Assembly (NCBI GenBank): GCA_014058105.1
Contig: JACGCM010001311.1
Span: forward strand, 682,001 to 746,000
DNA from: Kingdonia uniflora
Lineage: Eukaryota; Streptophyta; Magnoliopsida; Ranunculales; Circaeasteraceae
DNA: 64,000 nucleotides
Direction: 5' to 3'
The notes beneath the pieces are model-generated. The model was given only the letters and a program-made list of their open reading frames with translations, was not told the origin of the DNA and searched no databases. The position numbers and the translations under genes were made by a program. This document shows positions 1 to 12,829 of the stretch, piece after piece. The number at the start of each line of letters is the position of its first letter. The stretch's first letter is position 1.

Positions 1-1757
1 CAATTATCAATTTACCATCACCACCTCCAGTACCTCAACATGCCTTACCCTTACCATTGTCTATGCCTTCTCCTCCCCTTTCTCCTCACCTAGGCACTTC
101 TCTTGATATTATGCCACAGGAAACACCTACTCACTTAATGCTTACCCGATCCAAATGTGGGATAGTGAAACCTAATCCTAAGTATGCATTAATTGTCAAT
201 CTCTCTCATGATCCACATGAACCAACATCATTTACCAAAGCCAATAAGAGTACGGATTGGAGAGCTGCAATGTGTTCCGAGTTTAATGTTCTTCAAAGAA
301 ATGGTACTTGGTCCCTCGTGCAGCCCACTTCAAAGATGAATATATTGGCGAATAAATGGGTATTCAAGATCAAGAAAAATGCATATGGGATTATCGAACG
401 GTATAAAGCCCCTCTTGTCGATAATGGCTTCCATCAACAATAGGGTTTGGATTACTGCGAAACGTTTAGTCCTGTGGGTAAAAATACTACTATTCGTACA
501 TTCATTGCATTGGCAGTCCACCATAAATGGCCAATCCGACAATTGGATGTTCAAAATGCATTTTTTAATGGTACACTATCGGAGCAAGTTTACATGAAAC
601 AACCCCGTGGATTTGAAATCCCATCTTTTCCAAATTCTATATGTAAACTCCACAAGTCTCTCAATGGACTTAATCAAGTGCCTCATGCACGGTTTAAATG
701 GTTCTTGGATTTTCTGGAAGAAATTGGATTTGCATGCTTGAAGGCGGACTGTTCTCTTTTTACATATCATAAAGACGGCGTTTCGATATTTCTTCTCATC
801 TATGTTGATGATATTTTCGTGACTGGAAACAACGTCTCCACTTTACAACATCCTCTTCATAAACTTGGTACTCTATTTGCACTTAAGGATCTCAGGCGGT
901 TGCATTACTTCCTAGGGATGGAGGCTCACTATTCAGAATTCGGTATATCTCTTACACAAAGTAAATATGCACTTGATCTTCTAAAGAAAGTCAATATGGA
1001 GATGGCTAAGCCATATTCCTCTCCTGTTGTTGCTAACCAAAAATTATAACTATCGGATGGTGATCCTATTTCCGATCCCGGGATTTATCGAAATGTAGTT
1101 GGGAAACTTCAATATCTTACATTAACAAGGCCGGACATTGCTTTCGTCGTTAATTAGGTGTGTCAATTTCTTCATGCTCCTCACACCATTCATTGGACGG
1201 CAGTGAAAAGAATCCTTCGTTACATTAAAGGCACGCTTGATCAAGGATTTTTTTTTTGACCCGGACCCCTAAAAGTAGAAGCTTACTCAGATGTAGATTA
1301 CGCGGGCAGTATGATTGATCGACGCTCCACGGAAGGCTATTGTATTTATCTTGGTTTTTGCCTAATTTCTTGGAGTTTGAAGAAGCAAGCAACCATATCA
1401 CGTTCAATTACAGAAGCCGAATATTGCCAAATGGCACTAACGGCCGCGGAACTATTGTAGCTATGCCCTTTATTTCACGATCTTCGTATATTTCTAAGGG
1501 ATGCTCCGACAATATGGTGTGATAATATTAGTTCGATGTCCCTTGCTTCAAATCCGATATTCCATGCACGTACCAAGCATCTAGAAGTTGACTACCATTT
1601 TGTTCATGAAAAAGTAGTCGATAAAGAGCTTACTGTCCTGTATATTAGTACGGTGGATCAAGCTGCCGATGTTTTTACAAAAGGACTCACTAGTGCTCGC
1701 TTCCAATTGTTCAAGTCCAAGTTCATTGTTTGTCTGAAACCCATTAGCTTGCAGGGG
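1..1757 (+). pseudogene. Ty1/copia pol remnant (reverse transcriptase and RNase H)
   Basis: This is the 3' half of a copia polyprotein; the gag, protease and integrase parts lie outside the window. The reverse transcriptase runs from about 230 to 1050, with the start of the RVT_2-type fold (WRAAM, then NKWVFKIK), the LDVQNAF block near 545, and the catalytic YVDD at 801-812. RNase H follows at about 1270-1440 (VEAYSDVDYAGS, then ITEAEY), and the family tail ADVFTKGL lies near 1665. The frame is broken: TAG at 441-443, a frameshift just after it, TAA near 1047, TAG at 1155-1157 and TAG near 1458. It cannot encode an active enzyme. It ends at the polypurine-like stretch GCAGGGG that precedes the LTR. 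Confidence 0.93.
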
Positions 1758-1948
1758 TGTAATAGAAAAGCAATCTCTCACAGATAAATAAAGCCACATT
1801 GGCTAACCACTAGGTAGTTATTCTTGTAGATAAACTTTGCTTTTAAAACTTCCTCAAACTCATGTAACTTCCTCTAACTCCGGGATGTATCCTATATAAA
1901 TTAGTTTTGTGAATATGTAATAAGACAACCATGAGCTTTTACATAGAT

Positions 1949-2200
1949 AATTATCGTTTGAATGAGTTTTCTTGTCGTTCGAACGAGTTGTCATGTCCTC
2001 TGAAATTTGGCCCATAGACAATTATCGTTCGAATGAGTTTTCTTGTCGCTTGAACGAGTTATCATGTCCTCTGGAAATTTGGCCCACTGACAATTATCGT
2101 TCGAACGAGCATTTTTGTCGTTCGAACGAATTGTTAACTTCCTAGGGTTTTGGACCAAATTAGACCTAAGTCGTTCGAACGACATTAGGTCTCGTTCAAA
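1949..2200 (+). repeat. 71-72 bp tandem repeat inside the copia LTR
   Basis: Three copies start near 1949, 2019 and 2091. Each opens with AATTATCGTT, continues with a TCGTTCGAACGA-like palindrome and, in the first two, ends with TTTGGCCCA. The third is degenerate at its 3' end. Another full palindrome TCGTTCGAACGA sits near 2171. Confidence 0.85.
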
Positions 2201-2425
2201 CGAATCTCGAGAGAAATTGGTTTACTATTTAAGCAAACCCTGTTTCTTTTTTTCTCCGTCTCTTTTGTTTGGCAAAACATTTATTTTTTTGAAAAGCTCC
2301 AAATACTTTATCAGAGAGTGTGAATTCAATATCAATCAAGCATCTTCTAATCCTGAGATTGATGTTGAGTTAGTTTTGTAATACTTCTTATATATTGTTC
2401 AAGAGCGATTCAAGAAGAGCAATTC

Positions 2426-2517
2426 TTGGTGTGAGATCAAGAAGGATTGTTACGAGAATGGAAGAAGATTATTGGTGTGAGATCAAGAGGGGTTGTTACG
2501 AGAACAGAAGAAGATTG
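2426..2517 (+). repeat. 46-bp tandem duplication in the copia LTR
   Basis: Two copies start at 2426 and 2472, both with TTGGTGTGAGATCAAGA, followed by a shared GTTACGAGAA and GAAGAAGATT. They differ at a few bases only. Confidence 0.85.
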
Positions 2518-2811
2518 GGCGTAAAGCTTTAGTCAGAAGAGAGATAATCATGAGACAAGGCTATCGAGTCTGTAAGTGTAATTCATATTAAACTCTTTTT
2601 AATTAGTAAATTTTTGTTTATCTATTTCATCGACAACGACCTGTGGTTTTTCTCCCGTGTAAGAAGTTTTTGCAGAGTGAACAATAGCCTGTGTCTTTTA
2701 ATTTCTTGTCTTTACTTTTGATTATTTCTGCTTAATCCTAGATCATTGATTGATAGAAATTGCTCTAACCTAATTTATCAAAATACATTAAATACGAGCA
2801 CATAGAATTTC

Positions 2812-5800
2812 ATCAGTCACGTCAAGTTTCCTTATCATGATGTTCTGGTTATCATGCTGAGGATAAACAAATTAGTAATACATACCATGATGATTGATAC
2901 TGGTAGCGAAATCAAAATTCTCTTTCAAAGCACAATCGAATAAATGGGATTGGCCAATCAAGTTATTCCAAACGACATCGATATCAGTGGCTTTAATGGC
3001 TCTAAGGAAGAATGAGTAGGTAAGATCATCCTACCCATCACCATTGGACTTACCACAATCGACGTCATATTCTATATCATCAACTCCAAATCTCGTTACT
3101 TAGGGATTATGGGCCGCTGTTAGATTTACAACATAGAAGCAATTGCTTCTACGTACCATTAAGCACTTTGCTTTAATCACAACGGTAGTATCTATAAAAT
3201 CAAAGGCAGTCAAATGCTTTTATGAGCTTGCAAAAATACTATCTCTGCCATTCTCGACACATCCGATAGATTTGTTGTATAATAATTACAAAAAGTTGGT
3301 CACACCGATGATCAACCTTCTGCAGAAGCACTTATATAGTAGATCAACATTGATAGACCTAGCAGTGGTACTTATATTGGTACCAAGCTGGTCCAACACA
3401 ACAAGGAGGCCCTCGTTAACTTTTTATGAATGAACACAAACATTTTTGCTTGGACGTTAAAAAAAATGCCAATAGTTCACCCATCCAAGGCATGTCACTG
3501 ATTGAGCATCAACAACAACACCATGGCAGTCAAATAAAAATAAAAAAGACTATCACCTCGTCTTTGAGATGAGGTTAATAATGAAATCGATAAATTGATC
3601 AAAGTCGGGTTCATTCTAGAAGCCAAGTACCCAGATTGGATCTCCCACAAAGTCGCAGTACCAAAGAAGAATGGGAAGGTCTGAGTTTGTGAGGATTTCA
3701 CAAATTTAAACAAATACACTCCAAATAACAGTTTTCCTCATCAAATCATTCATCAAATTCTCAATTCAATGGCAGGACAAGAGCTCTTATCTATGGTAGA
3801 TGTTGCTTCATGATACATCAAATACCTCTCTTAGACGACGATTAGGAAAAAACCACTTTTATCACTGAAAGAGGACTATACTATTACAGAGTCGTGCCTT
3901 TCGGACTTAAGAGCGCAAGAGCAACTTATCAAAGGTTAATGACAACAATGTTCAAAGCACACTTGGGGAAAATTATTGAAGTATACATCGATGATCTACT
4001 TTGCAAAAGCTTATAGTCAAAAGACTATATTACCAATCTCGCTACGGTCTTCCACATTCTACGCTCATACAGGATGAGGCTCAACCCTGAAAAATGTCAA
4101 TTCAGAGTATACTTAGGCAAGTTCTTGGGACATCTCATTAGCAAGAAAGGGATTGAGGCCGATCCAGATCAAATTTGAGCTCTCCTCAATATGCCATCTT
4201 CAAAAATAAAGAAAGCCGTCCAAAAACTCACTGGCAAGATTACCACTATCAATTGATTTTCCTCTAAGTCTTCAAAACGATGCTAGTGGCCGTACTTATT
4301 ACCTTGAGGTTGTACCAAATGAAGAAAGGTTCAACCTAACAAAGAGATCCACTAGACAAAAAAATGTAAAACAACTTTTCATGAACTCAATAACTATTTG
4401 GGAAAGTCTCCCATCATGAGCACCACAATAGACAATGAGAAATTGATCATCTACCTTACAGTTGCAGAAAACTCTCTTAGCTCGGTCCTCATTTGACTGG
4501 ACGGAAAGGTTGAAAAGCCGGTGTATTTCATCAGTAAAACCCTTACTCTGGCTGAAACACGATATTCCAAGATCGAGCGACCCCTTCTAACTCTCGTATA
4601 CACTTCACAAAAGCTCAAGCAGTACTTTCAAGCTTATTCAGTCAAGGTTATGACGAACTTCCCACTCCGAGAAGTTTTATCTAAGAAATAAAAGTTACAA
4701 AGAGTGCAACAATGGTTTGTCAGTCTGGGAGAACATGATTTAAAGTTTGAACAACGCCATTTCGATAAAGGTCAAGCAGTTGCCGAATTTCTAGCAGATT
4801 TTCCTGTTGAAGATCCAGATTGGGAAGAGCGCGACCCTGACCTCACAGAAGAAATAACATAAGATCCACTTACCAAACTATTTGACGAACGGGCTAAATA
4901 AATTACAAGAAAAAGATGGAGACTTCTTACAGATGGCTCAGCAGGACCAGCAGGGTCAGGAATTAGAATTGTACTGATTACCCCATCAAACAGAAAAATT
5001 GAAAAATCAATATGCTTAGATTTTAAAGCTTTAAATAATGTCACAGAGTATGAAGCTTTGATTCATGGGCTCGATTTAGCACTCAAGCTTGACATTCCTG
5101 AGCTATCAGTGTATACATATTCGTTGTTAATCGTCCACCATTACTCTGAACAGTACAAGAAGAATAGAAAAATTGTCGACTATGCAACCCTCATTGCTGA
5201 TAAGATAAGCAAATTCGCAAAAGCTACTCTCGGCTATTTACCACGATGAGAGAACAAACATGCCGATTCCTTGGCTTACTTAGCCGGGGTCTTGGGTACA
5301 GAAGCATGATACCTCCAAATTGAAGTGATGTTAACCCCCAGTATTAATCTCCACTCTGTATACACGAACAACACTAGGGGCGATGAAGCGGAGGACGACG
5401 ATTAGATGAAACCTTTTATCGCCTATCTCGGCCTGAAGAATGAATGTGACAGACCCCTTCCAAGTAATCCAAAAGAATGTTGTCAGTTGATCAAAAATTC
5501 AAAGCGTTATACAATTCAAGAAGATCTTTTATATCGAAGATCAGTAACAGGGTCCTATCTCAAGTGCCTCTCCAAGAAATAAGCTGACATAATGCTCAAA
5601 GACTTACATAAATGAACTTGTAGCTCCCATGTCGTAGGTCGGTCACTTGAAAGCAGAGCAATTACGCAATGAGTATTCTGGCCGGGAATGCGCAAGCAAG
5701 CAGAAGAGTACTCACGAAAATGTGACGCATGTCAACGACATTGATATATGATACAAGCTCCTGCACTCAAGATCCATGCAAGCAAAGTATTATGGCCTTT

Positions 5801-6293
5801 TAAGCTGTGGGTACTCGATCTAGTGGGAAAATTTCCCAATACGCCAGATAGCCGACGGTTCTTACTCGTGACAACAGGGTAGTTTGCAAAATGGGTGGAA
5901 GTAGTTCCTTTTTGTTGAATTAGAGATGAAGAGGTCATCTCTTTTATCTAGGAACATATTATCACACGGTTTGGTTGCCCCCACCTGATTCAGATTGATA
6001 ATGGGCTGCAGTTTGATGGAGAAAAGGTTGTGGCTTTCCTCAACAAACATAACATCATTCATTCCCCATCCAATCCATACTACCCCCAAGGAAATGGCCA
6101 GGCCAAAATCACCAACAAAACAATAGTCGATGGAATCAAGAAGAGGCTTCACTTTCTAAAGAAAGGAAATTAGATACGGGAGCTGCCTCACGTCTAATGG
6201 GTGAACCGTACTATATCAGGACAATCAACTGGGTGATCCCTCATACTTCTGGCTTATGGCACAAATGCCATCATTCCAATAACAAACCACCAT
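2812..6293 (+). pseudogene. Element A: Ty3/gypsy (Tat) pol, protease to integrase, part 1
   Basis: This is the older host element of the nest. Domains in order: aspartic protease (about 2815-3150, MMIDTGS), reverse transcriptase (about 3566-4260, EVYIDDLL near 3979-4002), RNase H with connection (about 4370-4830), a second archaeal-type RNase H (about 4915-5290, LLTDGSAGP and EYEALIHGLDLAL), and integrase (about 5440-6293, zinc-finger end CDACQ, IDNG, YYPQGNGQA). The double RNase H places it in the Tat (Ogre/Retand-type) lineage. Dozens of stops and frameshifts are present, and the integrase catalytic E after GNGQA reads as K. The copia element cuts it off at the left, so gag is missing. Element B splits it at the right, and the integrase C-terminus resumes at 19542. 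Confidence 0.9.
6289..6293 (+). repeat. Target site duplication ACCAT, left copy (element B)
   Basis: ACCAT lies directly before the 5' LTR and recurs at 19537-19541 directly after the 3' LTR. Five bases is the usual gypsy value. Confidence 0.93.
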
Positions 6294-7021
6294 TATAGTA
6301 GCCTACTCGCAGCCTTCGACCCCCTCAGACACTCGAAGTCTACTTTACAGCCTACTAGAATGTATCGAAGCCTATTCAATCCTCCAAACAAGCCTCACAG
6401 AGATCTACTGAAGGTGAAGCTTCGACTCCAAATAAGCCTCGAGGACAGATTCACACGTCGCAGCAGAAACCCTTCTATCATATCTGCATGCGGTTAAAAT
6501 ATGATGGGATAGGCAGCCAGCTAACGAGACAAGATGGCGCATTAATTGGTCCTGGCAACTACAGTGACAGGACCGACCATTGCGCTGCAGTACAGAAACA
6601 TCTCAAATAAATGTTGCAGTGACATTGTAGACATGACCGGTACCCATACTCCGCCGGGATTTCCTGACATGTAATCATGTAACCTGGCCTACACTTGGTG
6701 ACTCAGCCTCCTATGATTCTATAAATAGGAGAGATGGGGAACCAAGGTGGGGTTAGAAAAAATCCCCCCGGACCCCTTGCAGTTTACCTTTGACCACTCT
6801 GTAAAGCTCTGTATTCGAGCCTTCAAATTACTCATCAGTAATATAAAACATCTTAAAAATCCTCATCAGAGGTCGTAGAGCATCACATTCGGACCTCTAC
6901 ACAAGTATTTATCTCTAGTTTGTTCTTGCTTTAGAGCACTTACTTCTATTCCTTCGACAGAAGATTAACCCCGTGCTATAAGAGCCAACTTCCCCTCTAA
7001 AAGAAGTTAGGCCCCTACAAT
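6294..7021 (+). repeat. 5' LTR of element B
   Basis: It starts TATAGTAGCC, against TGTAGCAGCC in the 3' LTR (the TG end has mutated), and ends CCCCTACA. A promoter-like CTATAAATAGGAG lies near 6719-6731. A diverged solo copy of the same LTR family is at 49810-50624 on the other strand. Confidence 0.93.
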
Positions 7022-7040
7022 TGGCACCGTATGTGCTTCC
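7022..7040 (+). promoter_or_regulatory. Primer binding site of element B
   Basis: TTGGCACCGT follows the 5' LTR with a one-base gap. The minus-strand element D has the same TTGGCACCGT after its LTR, which supports this as the tRNA primer site. The tRNA was not identified. Confidence 0.65.
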
Positions 7041-7103
7041 CACCCTACCAGCCCCTTTTATTTTTCCCCTCCCTTTATTTTCAACATCCACTGCTTCTCT
7101 TCA

Positions 7104-8480
7104 ATGGCACCTACCCACCGTTCCAATTCAACCCAGGCAGGCAGCTCCATCGATGGAGTGGGAACCCAAATAGCCTTATTATCTCAACAAGTCGCTCAAG
7201 CAGAGGAGCGCCACCACGCCCAACTAAACTAGGAGTGTGAAAACCACCGCCTGGCGCTGGAAATTGAACGGAATCAACGCCTGGACGATGAAAACAGACA
7301 TAATAAGACAACCGGTGAGCTGCACAACACCGTCTGAGAGCTACAGAGATTAGAGCCTCTGGAAACTGCCCGCCCATCCCAGGAACCAGACCCATCGCGC
7401 ATATCTGCCTACGCCCGTCTAGGACCCTCACCAAATCTCAAGATACCCCCAGTTTATACCGGTACCGAAGGCGTTCATCGTACTATTCCCCCAACAAGCT
7501 CTATCCACCTCGGGATTCACGCAATAAAAAAATCTTCTGACTCCACCCTCCGCTCCTCCAGACATCCCAGACTCCGTCCTGCTCGAGAGCGGCCCGGGGA
7601 ACGCAGCGCTGACTACATGCCACACGCTCGACCCTCCAACCTTCGAATTCCCCAATCTCCCCCTCATCCTGTATATGTTACACAGTAGAACTTCGACCAC
7701 AAAATACAACCGGTCATTCGCGTCAGCACGAGCCCAGCCACCAACTCTAGGAGCCGCCTCAACAACCCGATATGCCCCAAACTTTTGGCTATCGAAATAC
7801 CTCCAAGCTTTTGAGTTCGCAAACTCAGTAAATACCGCAATACAGACCCCAAATCTTACATTTTCGAATTCCAAAATCCCCTGAGCCTCTAATCTACGGT
7901 GGACTACCTGTTATGTCGCCTTTTTCTAACCAGTCTCACTGAGAACCCCCTCTGATGGTATCACAACCCCCCAAACGGCTTGATACGAAACTTCGAACAA
8001 ATATCACGGCTTTTCATCGCCCAGTTTGCCTTCAATAAGGACAGAGAAGTCAGAGTTGACGCTCTGTTCAATTTCAGAAAATCCAGCAGTAAGACACTTC
8101 AAATCTTCATCAAGAGATTTCTCGACGAATCCCAAAAAATTGAGAACCTTAACTACCCGAATACCATACTCGCATATTCGAATGCCCTGCCTGATCACAG
8201 CCGAGTAAAAGAGCAGTTAGTTATCCATAAACCTCAAACGCTTGAAGAGATGCTCTCGAAGGTCAATGGTTATATAGATCTCAAGCGCCTTCAGGACACC
8301 CACAAACAGACACAGCCTTCGCACACCATAAACTTCAATAAACCATGGTAAAATCTACCTTCGACTCCAACAACCCTGATCGCTCCCGTCTTACAGGAGA
8401 CGGAGAGCCGCAAATGCCCTAACAACGATAACAGTGCCGAAGCTCGCAAGAAGCGACCAAGGCTCATTTTGCCTATAATC
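7104..8480 (+). pseudogene. Element B gag
   Basis: The ATG at 7104 opens a frame with a coiled-coil N-terminus rich in Q and E, broken by TAG near 7230 and by more stops. The core gag domain is clearest at about 7975-8350 (FEQISRLFIAQF, then LQIFIKRFLDESQKIENL), which matches the plant retrotransposon gag fold. No clear zinc knuckle is seen. The product would be the capsid/nucleocapsid of the particle, but this copy is broken. Confidence 0.75.
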
Positions 8481-8929
8481 ACCGCCCCCTCAACACCCTT
8501 CTACCACATATACAGGCAGACCCCATTTGGCGTATCCCTTTCCCTATCAAAGTCAGAGCAAGTGAACCTTACTGCGCCAATCACAAATGTAATTGTCACC
8601 ATACCAACAAGTACTTCGCCTACCAACGCTCTCTCGAACTCATCCTCAAAGCAAGTCGCCTACACCAGTATATTGCCGACCTTCCCGGCTACCTTGACGG
8701 ATCTTACCTCCAGCCTCAATCCACCCCTATTGCTGACCCGACCGTGGTACACATTTACAGGTCATGCCTTATCGAAGTTAACAACATAGACAGCATACGC
8801 TCTAAGAGTAAGCGAAAGCGCGTCGAAGAATATCACAAACTCACCTATTAGGAGAAATTTCTCACCCTCCTGCCAGTATCAAGCCATTACCCTCGCATCG
8901 AAGGCATTTCCTTCATCAACTGTGATACA

Positions 8930-9290
8930 TCTCATGTCCGTTTTCCCTATTCCGATCTACTATTCATCATGATTAAGATCGAAAACCTCGTCCTCCACAC
9001 AATGCTCATGGACACAGGGAGCGCAGCTGAGGTTTTTTTTCTCTCAACTGTTGTAACCATGAAAAAAACTGACTTCATAACTGCGGCTAATGTCTAATTA
9101 AAAGGTTTTAATGGGGCAACCAAAGTCACTGTTAGTCGTATTAGCCTACCAGTCACCACAGGCCCTCTTACCCTTCAAACTAGCTTCCATGTTATCGACA
9201 AGAAGTCTAAATACCTCGGTATACTCAGACGGGATTGGCTCCATGCCATGCTTGTGATACCTTTAACCTACCACTAAACCTTTCATTTTG
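8930..9290 (+). pseudogene. Element B aspartic protease
   Basis: The catalytic triad context MDTGSAAEV is coded near 9007-9033, preceded by the conserved LVLHTML and followed by GFNGATKVTV and KYLGI. A TAA near 9098 breaks it. This enzyme cuts the Gag-Pol polyprotein in intact relatives. Confidence 0.82.
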
Positions 9291-9674
9291 CCACAGTCGA
9301 AGGTACCCAGAATCTGAAAGGCTCTCAACGCCTTGCCCGCTCATACGAGCACCCGAAGATCGATCAGACCCGAAAACTCATTAGCCGCCCATATCAACCA
9401 CTATCTCTTTCTATCCCTTCGACGTCGACAGATACCACCACACCCATCAAGCCCACAGTTTATATCGAACTCAACGGTCCTGGTTGAGGTGCATTCATCA
9501 GAACTTTTCTCGATGAGGCAGAACGCCTCGAGCTCACAAATTTCCTTTGAACAAACAAAAATGTTTTTACATGGACATTCCAGGAGATGCCCGGTGTTGA
9601 CCCCAACCTGGCATGCCATCACCTCGACCTCATCCCATATTCCTCAGCAGTAAAACAAAAGAAGTGTAACCTGG

Positions 9675-10370
9675 TACCACGACTTCAATAAGCATTAAAC
9701 CTTGAAGTAGATAAACTCATAGCTGCAAGTTTTATCAGAGAAGTGAAATACCCTGACTGGATATCAAATATTGTGGCAGTACCAAAGAAGAATGGCATGA
9801 TCAGAATCTACGTCGACTTCACAGACCTCAACAACCACACACCGAAGGACAGTTTCCCTCTCCAGACTATTTCAGTACTTCTCGACGCTACTATTGGACA
9901 TGAGCGCTTATCAATGATGGACGCGGCTTCGGGTTTCAATCAAGTACCCCTCCTCCTTGAAGATTAACTTAAAACTTCTTTTATTACTGAGCAAGGCCTT
10001 TATTGTTTCAATGTTATATACCCTTCGGCCTTAAAAATGTGAGAGCTACTTACCAACGCCTTATCACAACCATGTTCAAACCTTTGCTTGGCAAGTCGGT
10101 CGAAGTCTACATCGACAACATGTTATGCCAAAGCCTTCAGAAACACACCCATATACAAGACCTAATAAAAATCTTCTCAGTACTTCGCACATATAACATG
10201 AAACTCAACCCAGACAAATACCAATTTGGTGTTTCATCCGATAAATTTTTAGGCCACCATATCAGTAAGTGTGGTATCGAGATTGACCCCACCCATATTC
10301 ATGCCCTTATCGACATGTTACGCCCCGAACCAAAAAAGACGTCCAAAAAGTGGCTGGCAAGATAGCAGCC
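9675..10370 (+). pseudogene. Element B reverse transcriptase
   Basis: The frame carries FIREVKYPDWISNIVAVPKK, DFTDLN, MMDAASGFNQ and, near 10107, EVYIDN. The catalytic YIDD has become YIDN, so the active site is lost. A TAA at 9964-9966 and a frame change near 10020 also break it. LGHHISKCGIEIDP marks the end of the palm/thumb region. Confidence 0.9.
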
Positions 10371-10469
10371 CTCAACCGTTTCATTTCAAAATCCTCATAC
10401 AGATGTGTTTGGCTCTTTTCCCTCCTACGCGATCAAGGGGTCCTCAAATCAAAAAAGAAAAACAACCCC

Positions 10470-10935
10470 GAGATCAACTGGACACCCGAGTGTGAACAAG
10501 CCTTCCTTGAACTCAAAACTTATCTTGGCCATCCACCCATTATCAACACCCCTATCAAAGGCGAAACACTCTCTCTATACCTCGCTGCCACATATACTTT
10601 TATCAGTTCAGTACTTATTCGACTCGATTTCAACATCAAAAAATTTGTATACTTCATCAGTAAAACTCTAACCTCCGCAGAAACTCGGTATTCGAAGCTT
10701 GAGCGCCTGCTCCTTATACTTGTTTATTGAACCTGCAAACTTAAACCATATTTCCAAGCCTACTCCATCCGTGTTATCACAAGTTATCACCTTCAAGAAG
10801 TACTCAGTAAAAAAGAAAAATCCAAACGAGTGTAACAGTGGTCTGTGTACCTTGGTGAATACGACATTACCTTCAAGAAGCAAATATCTAGAAAGGTCAA
10901 GCAGTAGCAGAATTTCTAGCTGACTTCCCGATCAA
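10470..10935 (+). pseudogene. Element B first RNase H and connection
   Basis: TPECEQAFLELKTYL opens the domain. YFISKTLTSAETRYSKLE and the GQAVAEFLADFP block (about 10890-10930, shared with element A) close it. Stops occur around 10728 and 10832. Confidence 0.82.
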
Positions 10936-11004
10936 AAATATCGATTAGGAAGAACACGAAGATGACTTATCAGAAGACCAACCCAAAACAATGGACCCCT
11001 GGGA

Positions 11005-11695
11005 CCTTCACACTGGCTGGCGTTTATTCACAGATGGATCCGCATGACCTAATGGCTCAGGAATTAGTATAGTCTTGGTAACACCCACTAATGACCGAGT
11101 ATATAAAGCTGTCAAACTTACCTTTAAATGTTCCAATAGCGAAGCTGAGTACGAAGCCTTAATCCATGGCCTCGACCTCGCCCTCGCCCTCAATCTCGGT
11201 ATTCCCAAAATTATTGTTTTCACAAATTTCCAACGTGTTCAGGGGCATTACACAGGAGAACACCAAGCTAACAGTTGCATGGCTTACTACGCTCTCTTGG
11301 TGCGGCAGCGCATGAACCGATTTCCTGTAAAATCCACAATCACTCATTACCCAAGAGAAGAAAATATACATGCAGATTCCCTCGCCTATATAGCTACTAT
11401 GCTCGGACAATTAGAATCTCGGACCCTCCATATCAAAGTACTTGAACGCCCAAGTATTGACCAGATGGAAATCAATGCCATTAATACTGGGGGCGAGAGT
11501 TTCGATCCCTATGATTGGCGAAGACCATTCCACCATTACCTCAACAATTCTACCCACCCAGATGATCCCAAAGCCAAATGGTCGCTGTTAGAAATTACCA
11601 CATATACAATATTCACAAAAATGAATTACATCGCAAATCCTCGAATGGCATCCTCCTTCGATGCATATCCCAAGCCGAAGCCACTGCAGTTTTAG
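11005..11695 (+). pseudogene. Element B second (archaeal-type) RNase H
   Basis: GWRLFTDGSA (about 11020-11047) is followed by TGA, then NGSGISIVLVTP, EAEYEALIHGLDLALAL and ENIHADSLAYIATM. A second RNase H after the normal one is the mark of the Tat lineage. The D in TDGS, E in EAEYEAL and D in HADSLA are kept. Confidence 0.85.
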
Positions 11696-12780
11696 CCGAA
11701 CTTCATGAAGGAACCTGCGGTACTCACAGTGTTGGTCGTTCTATGGCCCTTCGAGCTGTCACTCAAGGATTATTTTAGCGTAATATGAATACACAAGCTG
11801 AAGAGTATGCAAAACACTGTGACAAATGTCAACCTCGTGCTCATGACATCCATTTCCCTTCTCAAGACCACCATTTCAGTCAAGTCTACTGGCCATTCAA
11901 AAGATGGGAAATCAATCTCATCCTTCCCTTCCCAAAAGCCTCGCGCAGTAGAGAAAACATCCTTGTTGCAAACGATTACTTCACCAAATGGGTCAAAGTT
12001 GTACCTTTATGCCTAACTAGGGAAGAAGAAGTTATCAAATTTTTATGGGAAAACATCATCACACGCTTCGGCTACCCCCACATGATTCGATGCGACAATG
12101 GCCCCCAATTCGTAGGCAACAAAGTCATAAACTTTCTCAAAAAACATAACATCATTCTCTCACCCTCAACCCCTTATTATCCCCAAGGCAATGGTCAAGT
12201 CGAAGCGATCAGCAAAGCCATTGTCGACGGTCTTAAGAAAAGAGTTGACGCAAAGAAAGGATGATGGGTTCGAGAGTTACAACACGTCATCTGGGCCTAT
12301 TGAGCAACCCCAAGAAAATTTACAGGATGCACCCCCTTCTTCCTAGCATATGGTACCGAAGTTGTGCTCCCCACTCAATTCGAAGTACCCACACGAGATC
12401 CTAACTTCCCAGACGAAGAGAATGAGTTTGAGCTCGCTTGTAACATGTTATGGATCAATGAAACCAGAGACTGAGCTATCGCCAACCTTGGCCGCTATCA
12501 CACATCACTTTAGAAATCCTATAGCAAGAGAGTTCGACCACGGAGTTTAAACATCGGAGATCTAGTACTTTGACGTGTCAATCAATCCTCGAAACCTCAG
12601 AATGCCGACAAGTTAGCTGAATCTTGGAAAGGACCTTATGTCGTGTACGATAAAACTGACAAGGGTTCTTACTATCCTATGACCAAGACGAAGAGCCTTT
12701 ACCAAACCCAAGGAACACAATACAGTTGGTCTCCTATAACAAGCCTTATCCTCAACCATGTACAACTGATGTAATCGAGA
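11696..12780 (+). pseudogene. Element B integrase
   Basis: The zinc-binding part is LHEGTCGTHSVGR ... CDKCQ (about 11701-11830). In the core the second D (CDNGPQF near 12090) and the E (GNGQVEAI near 12190) remain, but the first D is N (EINLILPFP near 11910). Stops lie at 11776-11778, 12262-12264 and near 12300. The C-terminal part (NIGDLVL, AESWKGPYVV) parallels the element A fragment at 19542. Confidence 0.88.
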
Positions 12781-12829
12781 GTAATCAATAAATACTTTTT
12801 TCAACCCATACTTTGTTTCCTATTTTTAT

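Larger units (their letters stand above)
1758..2811 (+). repeat. 3' LTR of the copia element
   Basis: The LTR is placed from TG at 1758, directly after a purine-rich tract and the end of pol. It runs to about 2811, where gypsy protease homology of element A begins. TATA-like motifs lie at 1891-1899 and around 2224-2232. The part near 2637-2670 has a copia-style R/U5 look (CTGTGGTTTTTCTCCCGTGT). The right end is inferred from where homology to element A starts, so it may be off by a few bases. The partner LTR and target duplication are outside the window. Confidence 0.7.

Noticed and set aside
1949..2200. Regular palindromic repeats that could look like a CRISPR array
   Set aside because: The units are direct tandem copies with no unique spacers, and they lie in a plant LTR.
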